A stretch of 64,000 nt of DNA from Moesziomyces globuligerus. Lineage: Eukaryota > Basidiomycota > Ustilaginomycetes > Ustilaginales > Ustilaginaceae. Below the pieces are notes generated by a model. The model was not told the DNA's origin. It ran no database searches and was given only the letters and a program-made list of their open reading frames with translations. Numbering within the stretch: position 1 is the stretch's first letter; the number at the start of each line of letters is the position of its first letter. Of this stretch, positions 49,593 to 58,065 are shown in pieces. Made by a program: the position numbers and the translations under genes. Location: NCBI GenBank assembly GCA_030849465.1, contig JARVLF010000006.1, positions 1,178,001-1,242,000 of the forward strand, written 5' to 3'.

Positions 49593-51080
49593 ACCATCGC
49601 GCTGGTGCGCAGTCTTCCCGTCGAGGAGCAGCCGAAGCGCATCATCGTGTCGCGCAAGGGCATGCTCGATCCGCTCGAGACGCACTCGCTCGATTTCCCC
49701 AACCTGTCGATCGTGGGCTCCGAGTTGCAGCTGCCGTTCCAGAGCTTCCTCAAGCTCGAGGCGATCGGCGATCTGGTGCTCAAGGCGACGCAGCCGCAGA
49801 TGGTGCTCTACTCGTCGTACGACAACTGGATGACCAACGTGAGCAGCTTCACGGCGTTTTCGCGTCTCATCCTGCTGCTCCGCTCGCTGCACGTCAACCA
49901 GGAGAAGGCCAAGATCATCCTCCGCCCGCATCCGGGCGTCGTGACCGAGGCGCATCACCTGTGGCCGACGCTGACGGACGAGGAGTGGATCAAGGTCGAG
50001 ATCCAGCTGCGCGACCTCATCCTCGCCGACTTTGGCAAGCGGAACAACGTCAACGTCAACTCGCTCACCTCGTCTGAGATCAGGGACATCATCCTCGGCA
50101 TGACGATCCAGGCGCCGAGCGTACAGCGGCAGCAGATGGCCGAGCTGGAGAAGACGGCCGAGGCGCAGCAGCAGGTGACGGCGACGCAGACGCGCACGGT
50201 CAACGTGCACGGCGAGGAGATCCAGACGGTGACGACGACGCAGTACGAGAACCAGGTGTTCAGCTCCAAGTCGGACTGGCGCGTGCGGGCGCTTTCGGCG
50301 ACCAACCTGCCGCTGCGCTGTCAGCATCTGTACGTGTCGAACGACGACATTCGCGACGACGTGGGCAGTCTGACGTACGTGATGCCCAAGAACATCCTCA
50401 AGACGTTTATCGTCAATGCGGATCTGCGCACGCAGGTGGCGGGCTACATGTACGGCGTTTCGCCACCGGATGCGCCGAGCATCAAGGAGATCAAGCTCAT
50501 CGTCTGGGTGCCGCAGCGCGGCTCGAACCACCGCGTCGAGTTGCCGGCGGCGCTGCCGGAGCACGAGTTTATGCTCAAGGACCTCGAGCCGTTGGGATGG
50601 ATCAAGACGAGTGCGGTGGATGTGGCGCATCTGCCGCCGGCCGATGTGGCGATGCATGCGCGCACCATGGCCGACCACGCAGAGTGGAGCGCCTCGACCA
50701 TCTGCGTCACGTGCGCCTTTACGCCCGGCTCGGTCTCGCTCGCCGCGCACAGTCTGAGCGTCGCCGGCTTCGAGTGGGGCCGCAAGGCGAGCGATGCGGA
50801 CGTGGCGAGTGGCGCCGGCTTCAATCCGGCCACCATGGTCGAGAGGACGCAGCTGCTGCTCTCGGATCGCATCTTGGGCACCACGCTGGTGCCCACCGAC
50901 GGCGTGTGGAACTACGGCCTCAGCCTCTCGGCCCAGTGGACGACCAACATCAAGTATGCGCTCGTGCTCGATCGACCCGCTCCCTTCTGGGACGAGGTCC
51001 ACCGTCCGCACACCTTCCTCAGCTTCACAAACGACGATGCGAACGCCGACGTCGCAGACTGGCAAGACGCCTTCGCCTAA
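43935..51080 (+). CDS. PRP8: PRP8, U5 snRNP core spliceosome protein
   Basis: 2381 residues in one exon, close to the family norm (2330-2410). After a Pro/Gly/Ala-rich start (residues 1-45) the near-invariant N-terminal domain begins: [35 protein letters not shown] and [20 protein letters not shown]. The reverse-transcriptase-like, linker and endonuclease-like domains follow, then the RNase H-like domain ([20 protein letters not shown]) and the C-terminal Jab1/MPN domain ([40 protein letters not shown]), which binds Brr2. Prp8 scaffolds the catalytic RNA core in the nucleus. No intein interrupts it, unlike in some other basidiomycetes such as Cryptococcus. It converges with GET4, 178 bases between stops. 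Confidence 0.99.
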
Positions 51081-51258
51081 GCCTCGTCGCATCTTTTCCT
51101 GGCCTTTGGCCGTTTCTTCCCCTCGCAACATGGTGGTGAATCTCAGTCAAGTTTTTTTCTCGTTCTTTCTCACGCGCGCATCACGTTCTGTGTGTGCGTC
51201 TGTGGGTAGGAGTCTTGGGCGTTGGTGGAATTGCAGTGTGCAGGGCGGTGGGGCGAGA

Positions 51259-52338
51259 TCAGTCCATCTCGTCGTCGACGAGGTCATCGGCGGCGGATGG
51301 CTTTGCCGGTGGCGCGAGGGCGGGCGTTGGCTGAGGTTGGGGTGGTTGCGCAATGGCGTTGTTGGCGGTTGGGGCGGGGGAGTTGAAGAGGGAGGCCATC
51401 ATGTCGCTCAGTGCGTTGCCCTGCTTCCTCTGTGCGATGCCAAAGAGGCTTGCGCCGATCTGGGCGATGGCGGCGGCGGTCTGCGGGTCGGGGTGGGACT
51501 CGCGCTCGAACTGCCTGACGAGATTGAGCCAGGCGGAGCGGATGGGTTCCGAGAGGCCGGACTGGGCGGCGAGCGAGAGGGCGGTGGCCATCTGGGCAAA
51601 GTTGAGTTCGGCGTTGGCGGTGATGGCGAGTCTGAACGCCGTCTGCTGACCCGCGGGCGTGGTGTACGGACGGGGGTTGGGACTGATCGGTAGGAGGAGC
51701 GACTTGAGTCGCGCAGTGAGCGCTTCGAGGTAGGTGTGAACAAACGCAACCGCCGGTCCGACGGCACGATTGGCGAGCAAAGGCAAGACGGCACGCAGAG
51801 CGAATCGACCTGCCTCGATGCGTTCGATCGCATCCTGCGTCCTCTGCTCACCCTCCACCTCGGTCGCCTGCTTCGCCACCGCTGCCAGCCACTCTGCCAT
51901 CGCCCGCCCAAACTCCTTGGCAGCCTCATCGCTGCAAGTCGAAGCGGCCAGAAACTGCGCCTCGGCCAATTCGAACTGCGCCTCCGAGGCGTAGAGCTTG
52001 GCGACGAACAACCGGAGCTCGGCATCGCCAGCAGGCTCGCTACGGCAAGACCACTTGACCGCCGCATCGACAAGCTTCTTGCGCCAGAAATCAGGCTTCG
52101 CAGCCTGGATGATCTCGACGATGCGTCCGCGGCTCGCCGTGTCGACGGGCGTCTCGGCGAGACCGTAGACCTCGAGCATGTAGATGCCCAGATCGCAGCC
52201 GGAACCCTGCTCCTCCTGCGCCAGCAGCGAGAGCGCACCCGTGTGCAGCGTACCGATCGCCTCGGCATACGCCTTCTTCTTGGTCAGACGCACCACCTTG
52301 GTGCGCAGCTTCTGGTGCAGCTCGTATCCCGAAGACAT
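51259..52338 (-). CDS. GET4: GET4 homologue, tail-anchored protein targeting
   Basis: 359 residues from the ATG at 52338. That start (MSSGYELHQKLRTKVVRLTK) fits the family, whose first helix lies here; upstream in-frame codons give an Arg/Cys-rich leader of about 60 residues that looks like untranslated sequence. The helical-repeat body shows AYAEAIGTLHTGALSLLAQE, LGIYMLEVYGLAETPVD, FARAMAEW-like and AVAFVHTYLEALTARLKSLL segments. The C-terminal acidic tail (DDLVDDEMD) is short. Get4 with Get5 bridges Sgt2 to Get3 and hands newly made tail-anchored proteins to the ER insertion machinery in the cytosol. It lies upstream of MED20 on the same strand with about 245 bases to the MED20 stop. Confidence 0.9.
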   Translation of the reverse strand: MSSGYELHQKLRTKVVRLTKKKAYAEAIGTLHTGALSLLAQEEQGSGCDLGIYMLEVYGLAETPVDTASRGRIVEIIQAAKPDFWRKKLVDAAVKWSCRSEPAGDAELRLFVAKLYASEAQFELAEAQFLAASTCSDEAAKEFGRAMAEWLAAVAKQATEVEGEQRTQDAIERIEAGRFALRAVLPLLANRAVGPAVAFVHTYLEALTARLKSLLLPISPNPRPYTTPAGQQTAFRLAITANAELNFAQMATALSLAAQSGLSEPIRSAWLNLVRQFERESHPDPQTAAAIAQIGASLFGIAQRKQGNALSDMMASLFNSPAPTANNAIAQPPQPQPTPALAPPAKPSAADDLVDDEMD

Positions 52339-52582
52339 CTCGCGCGTGGACAGGTAGCAAGGATGATGGTGGCGGTGCCAAGTGCACGTTCCTCGTCGGC
52401 TGCACGCGTGGCATCGACGCCAGACCCTCAAAGCCACACCGAGCTTTCTGGAAACCCACCGGCGCAATTTTTCTAATCGTGTCAGACCGCGACACCACGC
52501 AAGTAACTTTGAAAAAAAATCCAAGCGGAATGCAACGGCAAGGAAGGTGGTGCACAGAGGGGAAGATGGGCCTAGATCATGC

Positions 52583-54388
52583 CTAGATGATGCCCTCGGC
52601 CCGGAGCATGTGGACGTACTGAAAGGCGATGCGTCTGCCGCGCTCGATGCCGTCCCAAGCCTCTACGCCTCCTTCCGACGGCTCGTCCGCGTCCGGTCGT
52701 AGGCCCTGGAAGATGAGCTGCACGGTATCTTCTTTCCTCGCTACGTTGGGCGTGGGCGCAACGTCGGCCGCAGAAGCGGTGCTGGCCTTGGGCTGAGTCC
52801 AGGCCGGAGCACCGAGAGGCCGGTCGTCGTCGTCGTCGTCGTCGTCGTCCACCTGCTGCATGGTCACCGCCGTACCTGCCATGCCTGTCCCTTCCATGCC
52901 ATCCCCCAGCCCCGTCTCGGCCTCGGACTCGGAAGACACAGCTTCCTCATCCCAGCCCTCACCATCACCCTCCTCGGCCGTATCGTCTCCACCGAGGGTG
53001 TGCCATCCGAACGCATCGTCGGCCGGCGCAGGCGGCTTTGGGGCAGCTGCCTTCGGTCTGCGCTGTTTGCGCTTGGCTGCGCGCATGTGGTTGGAGCGCT
53101 TGGCGATGCGTCTAGACCAGCTCTCGCCCGATCGCGGCACGATCTCCTCCCACAGCTGGTCCGAGACGACGGGGATGTTGAGGTTGCGGTTGGGCGCCGT
53201 CGCCACCGTGCCACCACCGATCGTATAGCTCAGCCCCGCCGCTGTGGCATTCGTTCCCTGCGCCTGCACACCAGGCGCGCCATTTTTTGCCATCGGCGCT
53301 GCGGGAAGCGGGACGAGGCCGGGCGGGAAGAGCGCGAGGAGGAAGTCGTGCATGAACTGCGACGTGGGGAGCACGGCCGAGGGCGGGATGAACTCTGCGT
53401 CGACGACGGCGCCGGCGCTGCGGCCGCCGCCGCCCATGACGCTGCCGACGCGCACGCGCCAGTCGACGCCGGCGTCCGCACTGCCCGTGTCGAGCGAGGC
53501 AAGCGCAGGAGACAGGCTGGGCAGCGCATTGAGGCTCTGGCTGTTGAGCTCGAGCACGAGGCCTTCGATCGAGACCGCGGCGCCGCGCGGAACCCAAGCG
53601 CCCGGACCCGCAGTACCCACAGGCGCACCGTGCGGCGGTGGCAGGTTCAGGCCCGTCAGCATCGCCGACATGGACGACGTGAGCGCCGAGACCGTATAGC
53701 GCGTATGCGACGGTACGCACAGCTTTGGCCGCGGCCCAGCACTCGGGATCGCCTCATCTCCCTCCGCCTCGACCGTACCCGCGGCAGCCGCATCGTCGAC
53801 CTTGAGCACATCCACGTCCATAGGTTGCGACCCGTCCTGGAATGTCGGAATGGCAGCTGTGGCTTCCGTAGCGTTTGCATCGCTGCTCGGATCAGCGGGG
53901 TCCTTGCTGACAGGGGTCGAGTCGTGCTTCTGGGCGTCGCGCTGCTTGATCGCCTCGATCTCGGCGCGCTTTGCCTTCTTCCACTTCTTGAGCGCCACCT
54001 GCCAGTCGCGCCATACTTTGGCTCTGGAAGAGCGACCGGTGTCTTCGACGATGACGAACACCACGCCCGGGTGGTCCGAGAGCCACACCTGCCACATGGT
54101 GCGGGGCTTGGTCAGTGGCGGTGCTCCTGACGCAGACGACGCCGACCCCGATGCAGACCCGGCTGCATTGGTACGGTTGCTAGTAAATGCTGGGTCGTCG
54201 GTAGAGGAAGGATGGTTCGAGTCCGAGGGCCAAGCATTGACGGGAACAGGGACGGCACGGAAGGAGCGGATGGTGATGCTCCAGCGCGCGACGACCTTGG
54301 CGTTGGAGGTGTGCTGCAGGTGACTGAAGAGTGGAGGGATGGACTGTGCGCCCAGAGACGGCAGTCGCGCTGTGGATGATACGCCCAT
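52583..54388 (-). CDS. MED20: Mediator subunit MED20 homologue, enlarged
   Basis: 601 residues from the ATG at 54388. The start MGVSSTARL matches the MGV- start of MED20 (TRFP family); a longer frame reaches 54652 but adds Arg/Ser-rich sequence not expected in the family. Core elements: MWQVWLSDHPGVVFVIVED, SIEGLVLELNSQSLNAL, then DWRVRVGSVMGGGGRSAGAV and EFIPPSAVLPTSQFMHDFLL, which correspond to the MED20 beta-barrel halves (DWIVRVG... in animals). Family members are 200-300 residues; here long acidic and Ala/Ser-rich insertions separate the core segments, including an Asp tract near residue 513 (GTC repeats at 52822-52850). Med20 pairs with Med18 in the Mediator head and contacts RNA polymerase II. 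Confidence 0.85.
   Translation of the reverse strand: MGVSSTARLPSLGAQSIPPLFSHLQHTSNAKVVARWSITIRSFRAVPVPVNAWPSDSNHPSSTDDPAFTSNRTNAAGSASGSASSASGAPPLTKPRTMWQVWLSDHPGVVFVIVEDTGRSSRAKVWRDWQVALKKWKKAKRAEIEAIKQRDAQKHDSTPVSKDPADPSSDANATEATAAIPTFQDGSQPMDVDVLKVDDAAAAGTVEAEGDEAIPSAGPRPKLCVPSHTRYTVSALTSSMSAMLTGLNLPPPHGAPVGTAGPGAWVPRGAAVSIEGLVLELNSQSLNALPSLSPALASLDTGSADAGVDWRVRVGSVMGGGGRSAGAVVDAEFIPPSAVLPTSQFMHDFLLALFPPGLVPLPAAPMAKNGAPGVQAQGTNATAAGLSYTIGGGTVATAPNRNLNIPVVSDQLWEEIVPRSGESWSRRIAKRSNHMRAAKRKQRRPKAAAPKPPAPADDAFGWHTLGGDDTAEEGDGEGWDEEAVSSESEAETGLGDGMEGTGMAGTAVTMQQVDDDDDDDDDRPLGAPAWTQPKASTASAADVAPTPNVARKEDTVQLIFQGLRPDADEPSEGGVEAWDGIERGRRIAFQYVHMLRAEGII
52822..52850. repeat. Trinucleotide repeat encoding Asp tract in MED20
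   Basis: (GTC)n on the plus strand, nine to ten units, read as GAC codons on the minus strand. Confidence 0.9.
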
Positions 54389-54715
54389 CGTGTGCAGTCC
54401 TGCCCTATCGAGGCGCCAGGTCGAGGTAGATATGGCGTGGCAGGAAGAACGAGGCGTCCCGACGCGAAAGCGAGGGGGCCAAAGCGTCTGTTGGCCGCGT
54501 TCCGAGATTTTCACATCGACGTGGGGAAAGCCTAAGTGGCTTTGCCGCGGAGGTTTCGCGGGCAGCAGAGCGCGGTCTGTGACCCTGCATGACTCGCAAC
54601 CTCCACTCGCCGGCTCAGCTTCGCTTCGACCCGCCCGCACGACCGACCGCACGGACGGCTTTCTTCCTAACCACCCGCATCCCTCGCCACATCCCCCCTC
54701 TCACCTCGTCCAACC
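54389..54715. other. Divergent promoter region MED20/acetyltransferase
   Basis: About 330 bases between facing-apart start codons. C/T-rich leader sequence (54660-54715) directly precedes the acetyltransferase start. No other element is seen. Confidence 0.5.
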
Positions 54716-55556
54716 ATGTCTGCCCTCGTCACCTCCGCCGACAAGCAATTCGCCGTCCGACAGGGCACCAAGGCCGACTGTGCCACCGTCCTTGACTTTG
54801 TGAGCCGGCGAACCCACCCCCCTTTTTTCCCCTTTTCTCCCTGTGCTCCACCACACTGGGCCAACTCGTTGACCTTCTTTATCCACGTCGCAGATCAAGC
54901 AGCTGGCCGAGTACGAAAAGGAGCCCGATGCGGTCAAGGCGACCGTCCAGACGGTAAGCATAGCTCGATTTCTCGCTCGCGGTCGGGCTGGCCACTGACA
55001 CCCCTTTTGCTTGGCGTGGGCAGCTCGAGGAGAATGTATTCAACAAGGGCTACGCGGAGGTCCTCATTGCCGAGCAGCACGCGTCGGGCTCCGAGCCCGT
55101 TCCCGTAGGAATGGCTCTGGTAAGTCGGCAGGCACCAAGACCAGACTTCGCGTGCACTTTTTAACACGCTGACCCTTTGCTGAATTGTGGTGGCCAGTAC
55201 TTCTACTCGTTCTCCACATGGACGTCCAAGCCCTCGCTCTACCTCGAGGACCTGTACGTGATTCCGACACTGCGCAACAAGGGCGTCGGCAAGCTCCTCT
55301 TCAAGGCGCTCGGCCAGGTCGCGCAGCAAAAGGACTGCGCTCGCATGGACTGGTCCGTCCTCACCTGGAACGCGTATGTTACCTCTTTACCTTCCCGAGA
55401 TCATGGCATGGACATCTTGACTGATCCTCCCCGTTCGCATGCTGCAGCCCCTCGATCGCATTCTACACCAAGGTGCTCGGAGCCAAGCCGATGGACGAGT
55501 GGAAGGGCATGCGTCTCGAACAGACAGGCATCCAGAACCTCGCCAACCTCGCCTAG
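54716..55556 (+). CDS. GNAT N-acetyltransferase of the spermidine/spermine (SAT/thialysine) type, five exons
   Basis: Exons 54716-54799, 54894-54953, 55024-55119, 55198-55373 and 55448-55556 join in frame to 174 residues. All introns have GT donors (GTGAGC, GTAAGC, GTAAGT, GTATGT) and CAG acceptors. The spliced protein reads RQGTKADCATVLDF-IKQLAEYEK at the start, then YFYSFSTWTSKPSLYLEDLY, VIPTLRNKGVGKLLFKALG (the acetyl-CoA-binding RxxGxG/A loop) and WSVLTWNAPSIAFYTKVLGA. This order matches human SSAT1/SSAT2 (170-171 residues; [20 protein letters not shown]). The enzymes acetylate polyamines or thialysine with acetyl-CoA in the cytosol; which of the two is not decided by sequence alone. It is the most intron-rich gene in the window. 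Confidence 0.93.
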
Positions 55557-55670
55557 ACCATCCGCTGTCAGTCGTAGACAGTGTCCAGTGCTGTAGAGGA
55601 AGCAATATATCGGATTCGCATTAGAGGTAGCACGGTCGGCCAGTTAGGAGAGCGAAGCACGCAGGTCGAG

Positions 55671-57506
55671 TCACTCGCGCTGGCTCTGCTGGTACGCCGT
55701 CTCGCGCTGGCGTCGCTTCCTCGCTGCGAGCTGCGCGGTGCGTTTGTGTTTGGCCGCCTTCGAGTTGGATCGGCTGACCAGCCTAGCGCCTGGGTCTGCC
55801 GAGCCTGATGTAGATGCACGCGCCTTCTTATGCGCGCCGTCCAGCATTTCGAGCGACGGCGAAGACTGCCTGCGGATGCTGACACTGCCTTCTGTGTCGC
55901 GCGAACGCCTGCGCTGCCGCGCGGAGGCCGCGTCCGTTCCGATGCCCCTGCGATCTTGGCGCAGCTCGACCTGGACAGGATACAGGATAGCATCCGAGGT
56001 GAGGTTGTCGGCATCACGCGTGTTTGCGTACGACTGGCTTGACTCGTCCAAGCTGGAGCGCTGTTCCGTGGCGATGTTCCAGAGCGCCGTCTGGAGATCT
56101 TGCAGGGTGATATGTCCAGACAGCAGAGCATGCTCCAAGGCCTGCTGCTCGTCCAGCGACAAAAAGGCAAACCAGTCTGCGTCGGCTTGCGCCATGCCGC
56201 CTAACCAGGCCTGGGCGAGCTGACGCTGGTGTGTGGGCGTTGAGTCTTGGTACTCGAAGGGGAAGGCTGCTTCGAGAGGCAGAGGCTCCGGAGCTGGTTG
56301 CGAGCCTGATATCTGCTGCGTGAGAAGCTGCAACCATTCTTCCTGCGCGTGCGGCTCGCCCACGGCTGGGTCGAAAGATTCCCGGGAAGGTTGGGACAGA
56401 TGCGCGTGCTGGTGTAGCAAGGCACGAATGGCGTTGGAGCGCTTCTGTTTGAGTTTGTCGCGGGATTGGTGATGGCGCTTTGTCTCGAGAACGCCGAGGC
56501 CCATGCCCTCTTTCCAGCCCATGCGCGAAAGCATGGTGTGTCCGACGTTGTCCTTGGCGATCTTCTTCCATCGCGGCGCATTGCAGAGACGTCTGGGGAC
56601 ACTGTGAGAGCGGCGATGTAGCGCCTGCATGGAAGCCTCGAGCAAGGAGATGGTAGCGGAGGAGACCAAGGCCGGTGCAGGAGGGGTGGCAGTCGTTGGC
56701 GTGGGAGACTTGCTCTGTGCAGGTGAAGGGGCCTCGGAGGTGGATGCGGAGTTGAGCGCCGCATTGAGGCCGAGGCGATGGCCGATGCTTTGACGATGGC
56801 TTGTCATGTCTTCTGGGGTGGCATTGAGCGGTAGGAGGTCGCCACAGCGTTGACATCGTTGGCGCTCATGCGCAATCGCAGGCTGAGGAGAGGCCTGGCG
56901 TGGCGCGGCAGGCGCGAGGGGCGCATGGGTTTCCGGGGAATGCTGGCTGGTTCGGCGCATCTTTGCGAGTGCTCTGGCAATGAACCACTCTGATTTGTGC
57001 CGAGCATCTGGATGGTGCTGGCGGTGGTGTCGATGGTTCTTCTCGTGCATCCGTTGCTTCCCCTTGTCGTTTGCGTGCGCATCAGACGCGGTGGAGGGGG
57101 ATGCGGATGGAGAAGGCGAAGGAGGCTGCGAAGAAGGCAGGTCCCTGGTGAGAGTGGCATAGAGCTGAGCCAGAGTGGGTGCGGAGCTTTGCTGAGCATG
57201 CGTGCGCAGGGAAGTCGCATCATCCTCGGACGTTGCGGGCTGGCTGGGCTCGCTGCTCAGCAAGGTAGCCTTGACGAAACGAGGCGGAGGACGGAGGACG
57301 CCCGTAGTGCGCGCGTCACCAGTGGGGAGATGTCGCCACGAAGTCTCGTCCGGATCGTGAGAGCGAGGAGATGCAGTTCGGAGAGCGTGCTGAGGGTCGA
57401 CATGCTCTTCCTTTGCTGCATCCGTTGCGGCTGGCGAGAGAAAAGAGTCGGACTCGGCTTCGCCGTCGATACGAGCGGAACGGATATGCACAGCGTCGAG
57501 CGCCAT
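55671..57506 (-). CDS. G-patch domain protein with zinc-finger-like motif
   Basis: 611 residues, single exon. Around residues 210-240 there is a possible C2H2-type site (CQRCGDLLPL then HRQSIGH). A G-patch follows near residues 313-345 (NVGHTMLSRMGWKEGMGLGV, then L-E-T-K-R-H). The rest is Ser/Gln/His-rich, with a basic Lys/Arg C-terminal tail (AARKRRQRETAYQQSQRE). G-patch proteins usually activate DEAH-box RNA helicases such as Prp43 or Prp2, so an RNA-processing role in the nucleus is likely. The layout of a zinc-finger-like motif followed by a G-patch resembles GPANK1-type proteins, but no ankyrin repeats are seen. The 5' flank has a 7-base tandem repeat. It converges with the acetyltransferase (114 bases between stops). 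Confidence 0.75.
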   Translation of the reverse strand: MALDAVHIRSARIDGEAESDSFLSPAATDAAKEEHVDPQHALRTASPRSHDPDETSWRHLPTGDARTTGVLRPPPRFVKATLLSSEPSQPATSEDDATSLRTHAQQSSAPTLAQLYATLTRDLPSSQPPSPSPSASPSTASDAHANDKGKQRMHEKNHRHHRQHHPDARHKSEWFIARALAKMRRTSQHSPETHAPLAPAAPRQASPQPAIAHERQRCQRCGDLLPLNATPEDMTSHRQSIGHRLGLNAALNSASTSEAPSPAQSKSPTPTTATPPAPALVSSATISLLEASMQALHRRSHSVPRRLCNAPRWKKIAKDNVGHTMLSRMGWKEGMGLGVLETKRHHQSRDKLKQKRSNAIRALLHQHAHLSQPSRESFDPAVGEPHAQEEWLQLLTQQISGSQPAPEPLPLEAAFPFEYQDSTPTHQRQLAQAWLGGMAQADADWFAFLSLDEQQALEHALLSGHITLQDLQTALWNIATEQRSSLDESSQSYANTRDADNLTSDAILYPVQVELRQDRRGIGTDAASARQRRRSRDTEGSVSIRRQSSPSLEMLDGAHKKARASTSGSADPGARLVSRSNSKAAKHKRTAQLAARKRRQRETAYQQSQRE

Positions 57507-58065
57507 GGTTCAGCCGGGAGGCATCGCTGACGAGTCGAGCGACACAGCCGGCAGAGCTTGCGGGACGGATGGTGGAGAGCAGGAGAGCTGCGTCAGGCTG
57601 AGAGCTGAGAGCTGAGAGCTGAGAGCTGAGAGCTGAGAGCTGAGAGCTGAGAGCTGAGAGCAAGCGCCTCGCCAAGAGTGGCCCTCGGCCCATCCGGCGT
57701 GGTGGCGTGGGAGCGGCATGAGGGAGCGGAGCAGGTCAGCTGAGCAGCGCTTTGACCAAGCAGCTCACTCAGACTCCCAACTGGACCCTGAGCCCACTTT
57801 TTTTGGGCGCGATTTCACTCAGGCCAAGCCTAAAAAAGTGGAGGCATCCGGGGCTTTTTCCGAGACGGCTTGTTAGACCATCGCCTCGCTGCATGTGCGC
57901 TGCCTGAAACACGAAAGGCTCAAAGCTGTGCGACCGAGCGGTGATGAGCTTTCTTCCTGGGAGAAGCTGCCGGGTGTTGTTCTTTTCCCTCCAGCACCAT
58001 CGACTCCTCTCAATCGCCAGCCTGGAACTACCCGCCCGTCGCACCGCAGCAGCGCCTCGAAAGCC
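57507..58065. other. Divergent region G-patch gene/importin gene
   Basis: About 560 bases with a 7-base tandem repeat at 57598-57660 and pyrimidine-rich leader sequence before 58066. In-frame codons from 57895 precede the importin start, but the family starts at MSDPKAAL. Confidence 0.5.
57598..57660. repeat. 7-bp tandem repeat, nine perfect copies
   Basis: CTGAGAG repeated nine times without a mismatch (63 bases), 92-154 bases upstream of the G-patch gene start, so in its promoter or 5' leader (CTCTCAG on the transcript strand). Confidence 0.97.

Noticed and set aside
43935..51080. Search for a PRP8 intein
   Set aside because: The reading frame is continuous at family length, with conserved segments uninterrupted and no extra intein-sized block.
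48873..51131. 752-codon minus-strand frame
   Set aside because: Second antisense shadow of PRP8, without any family resemblance.
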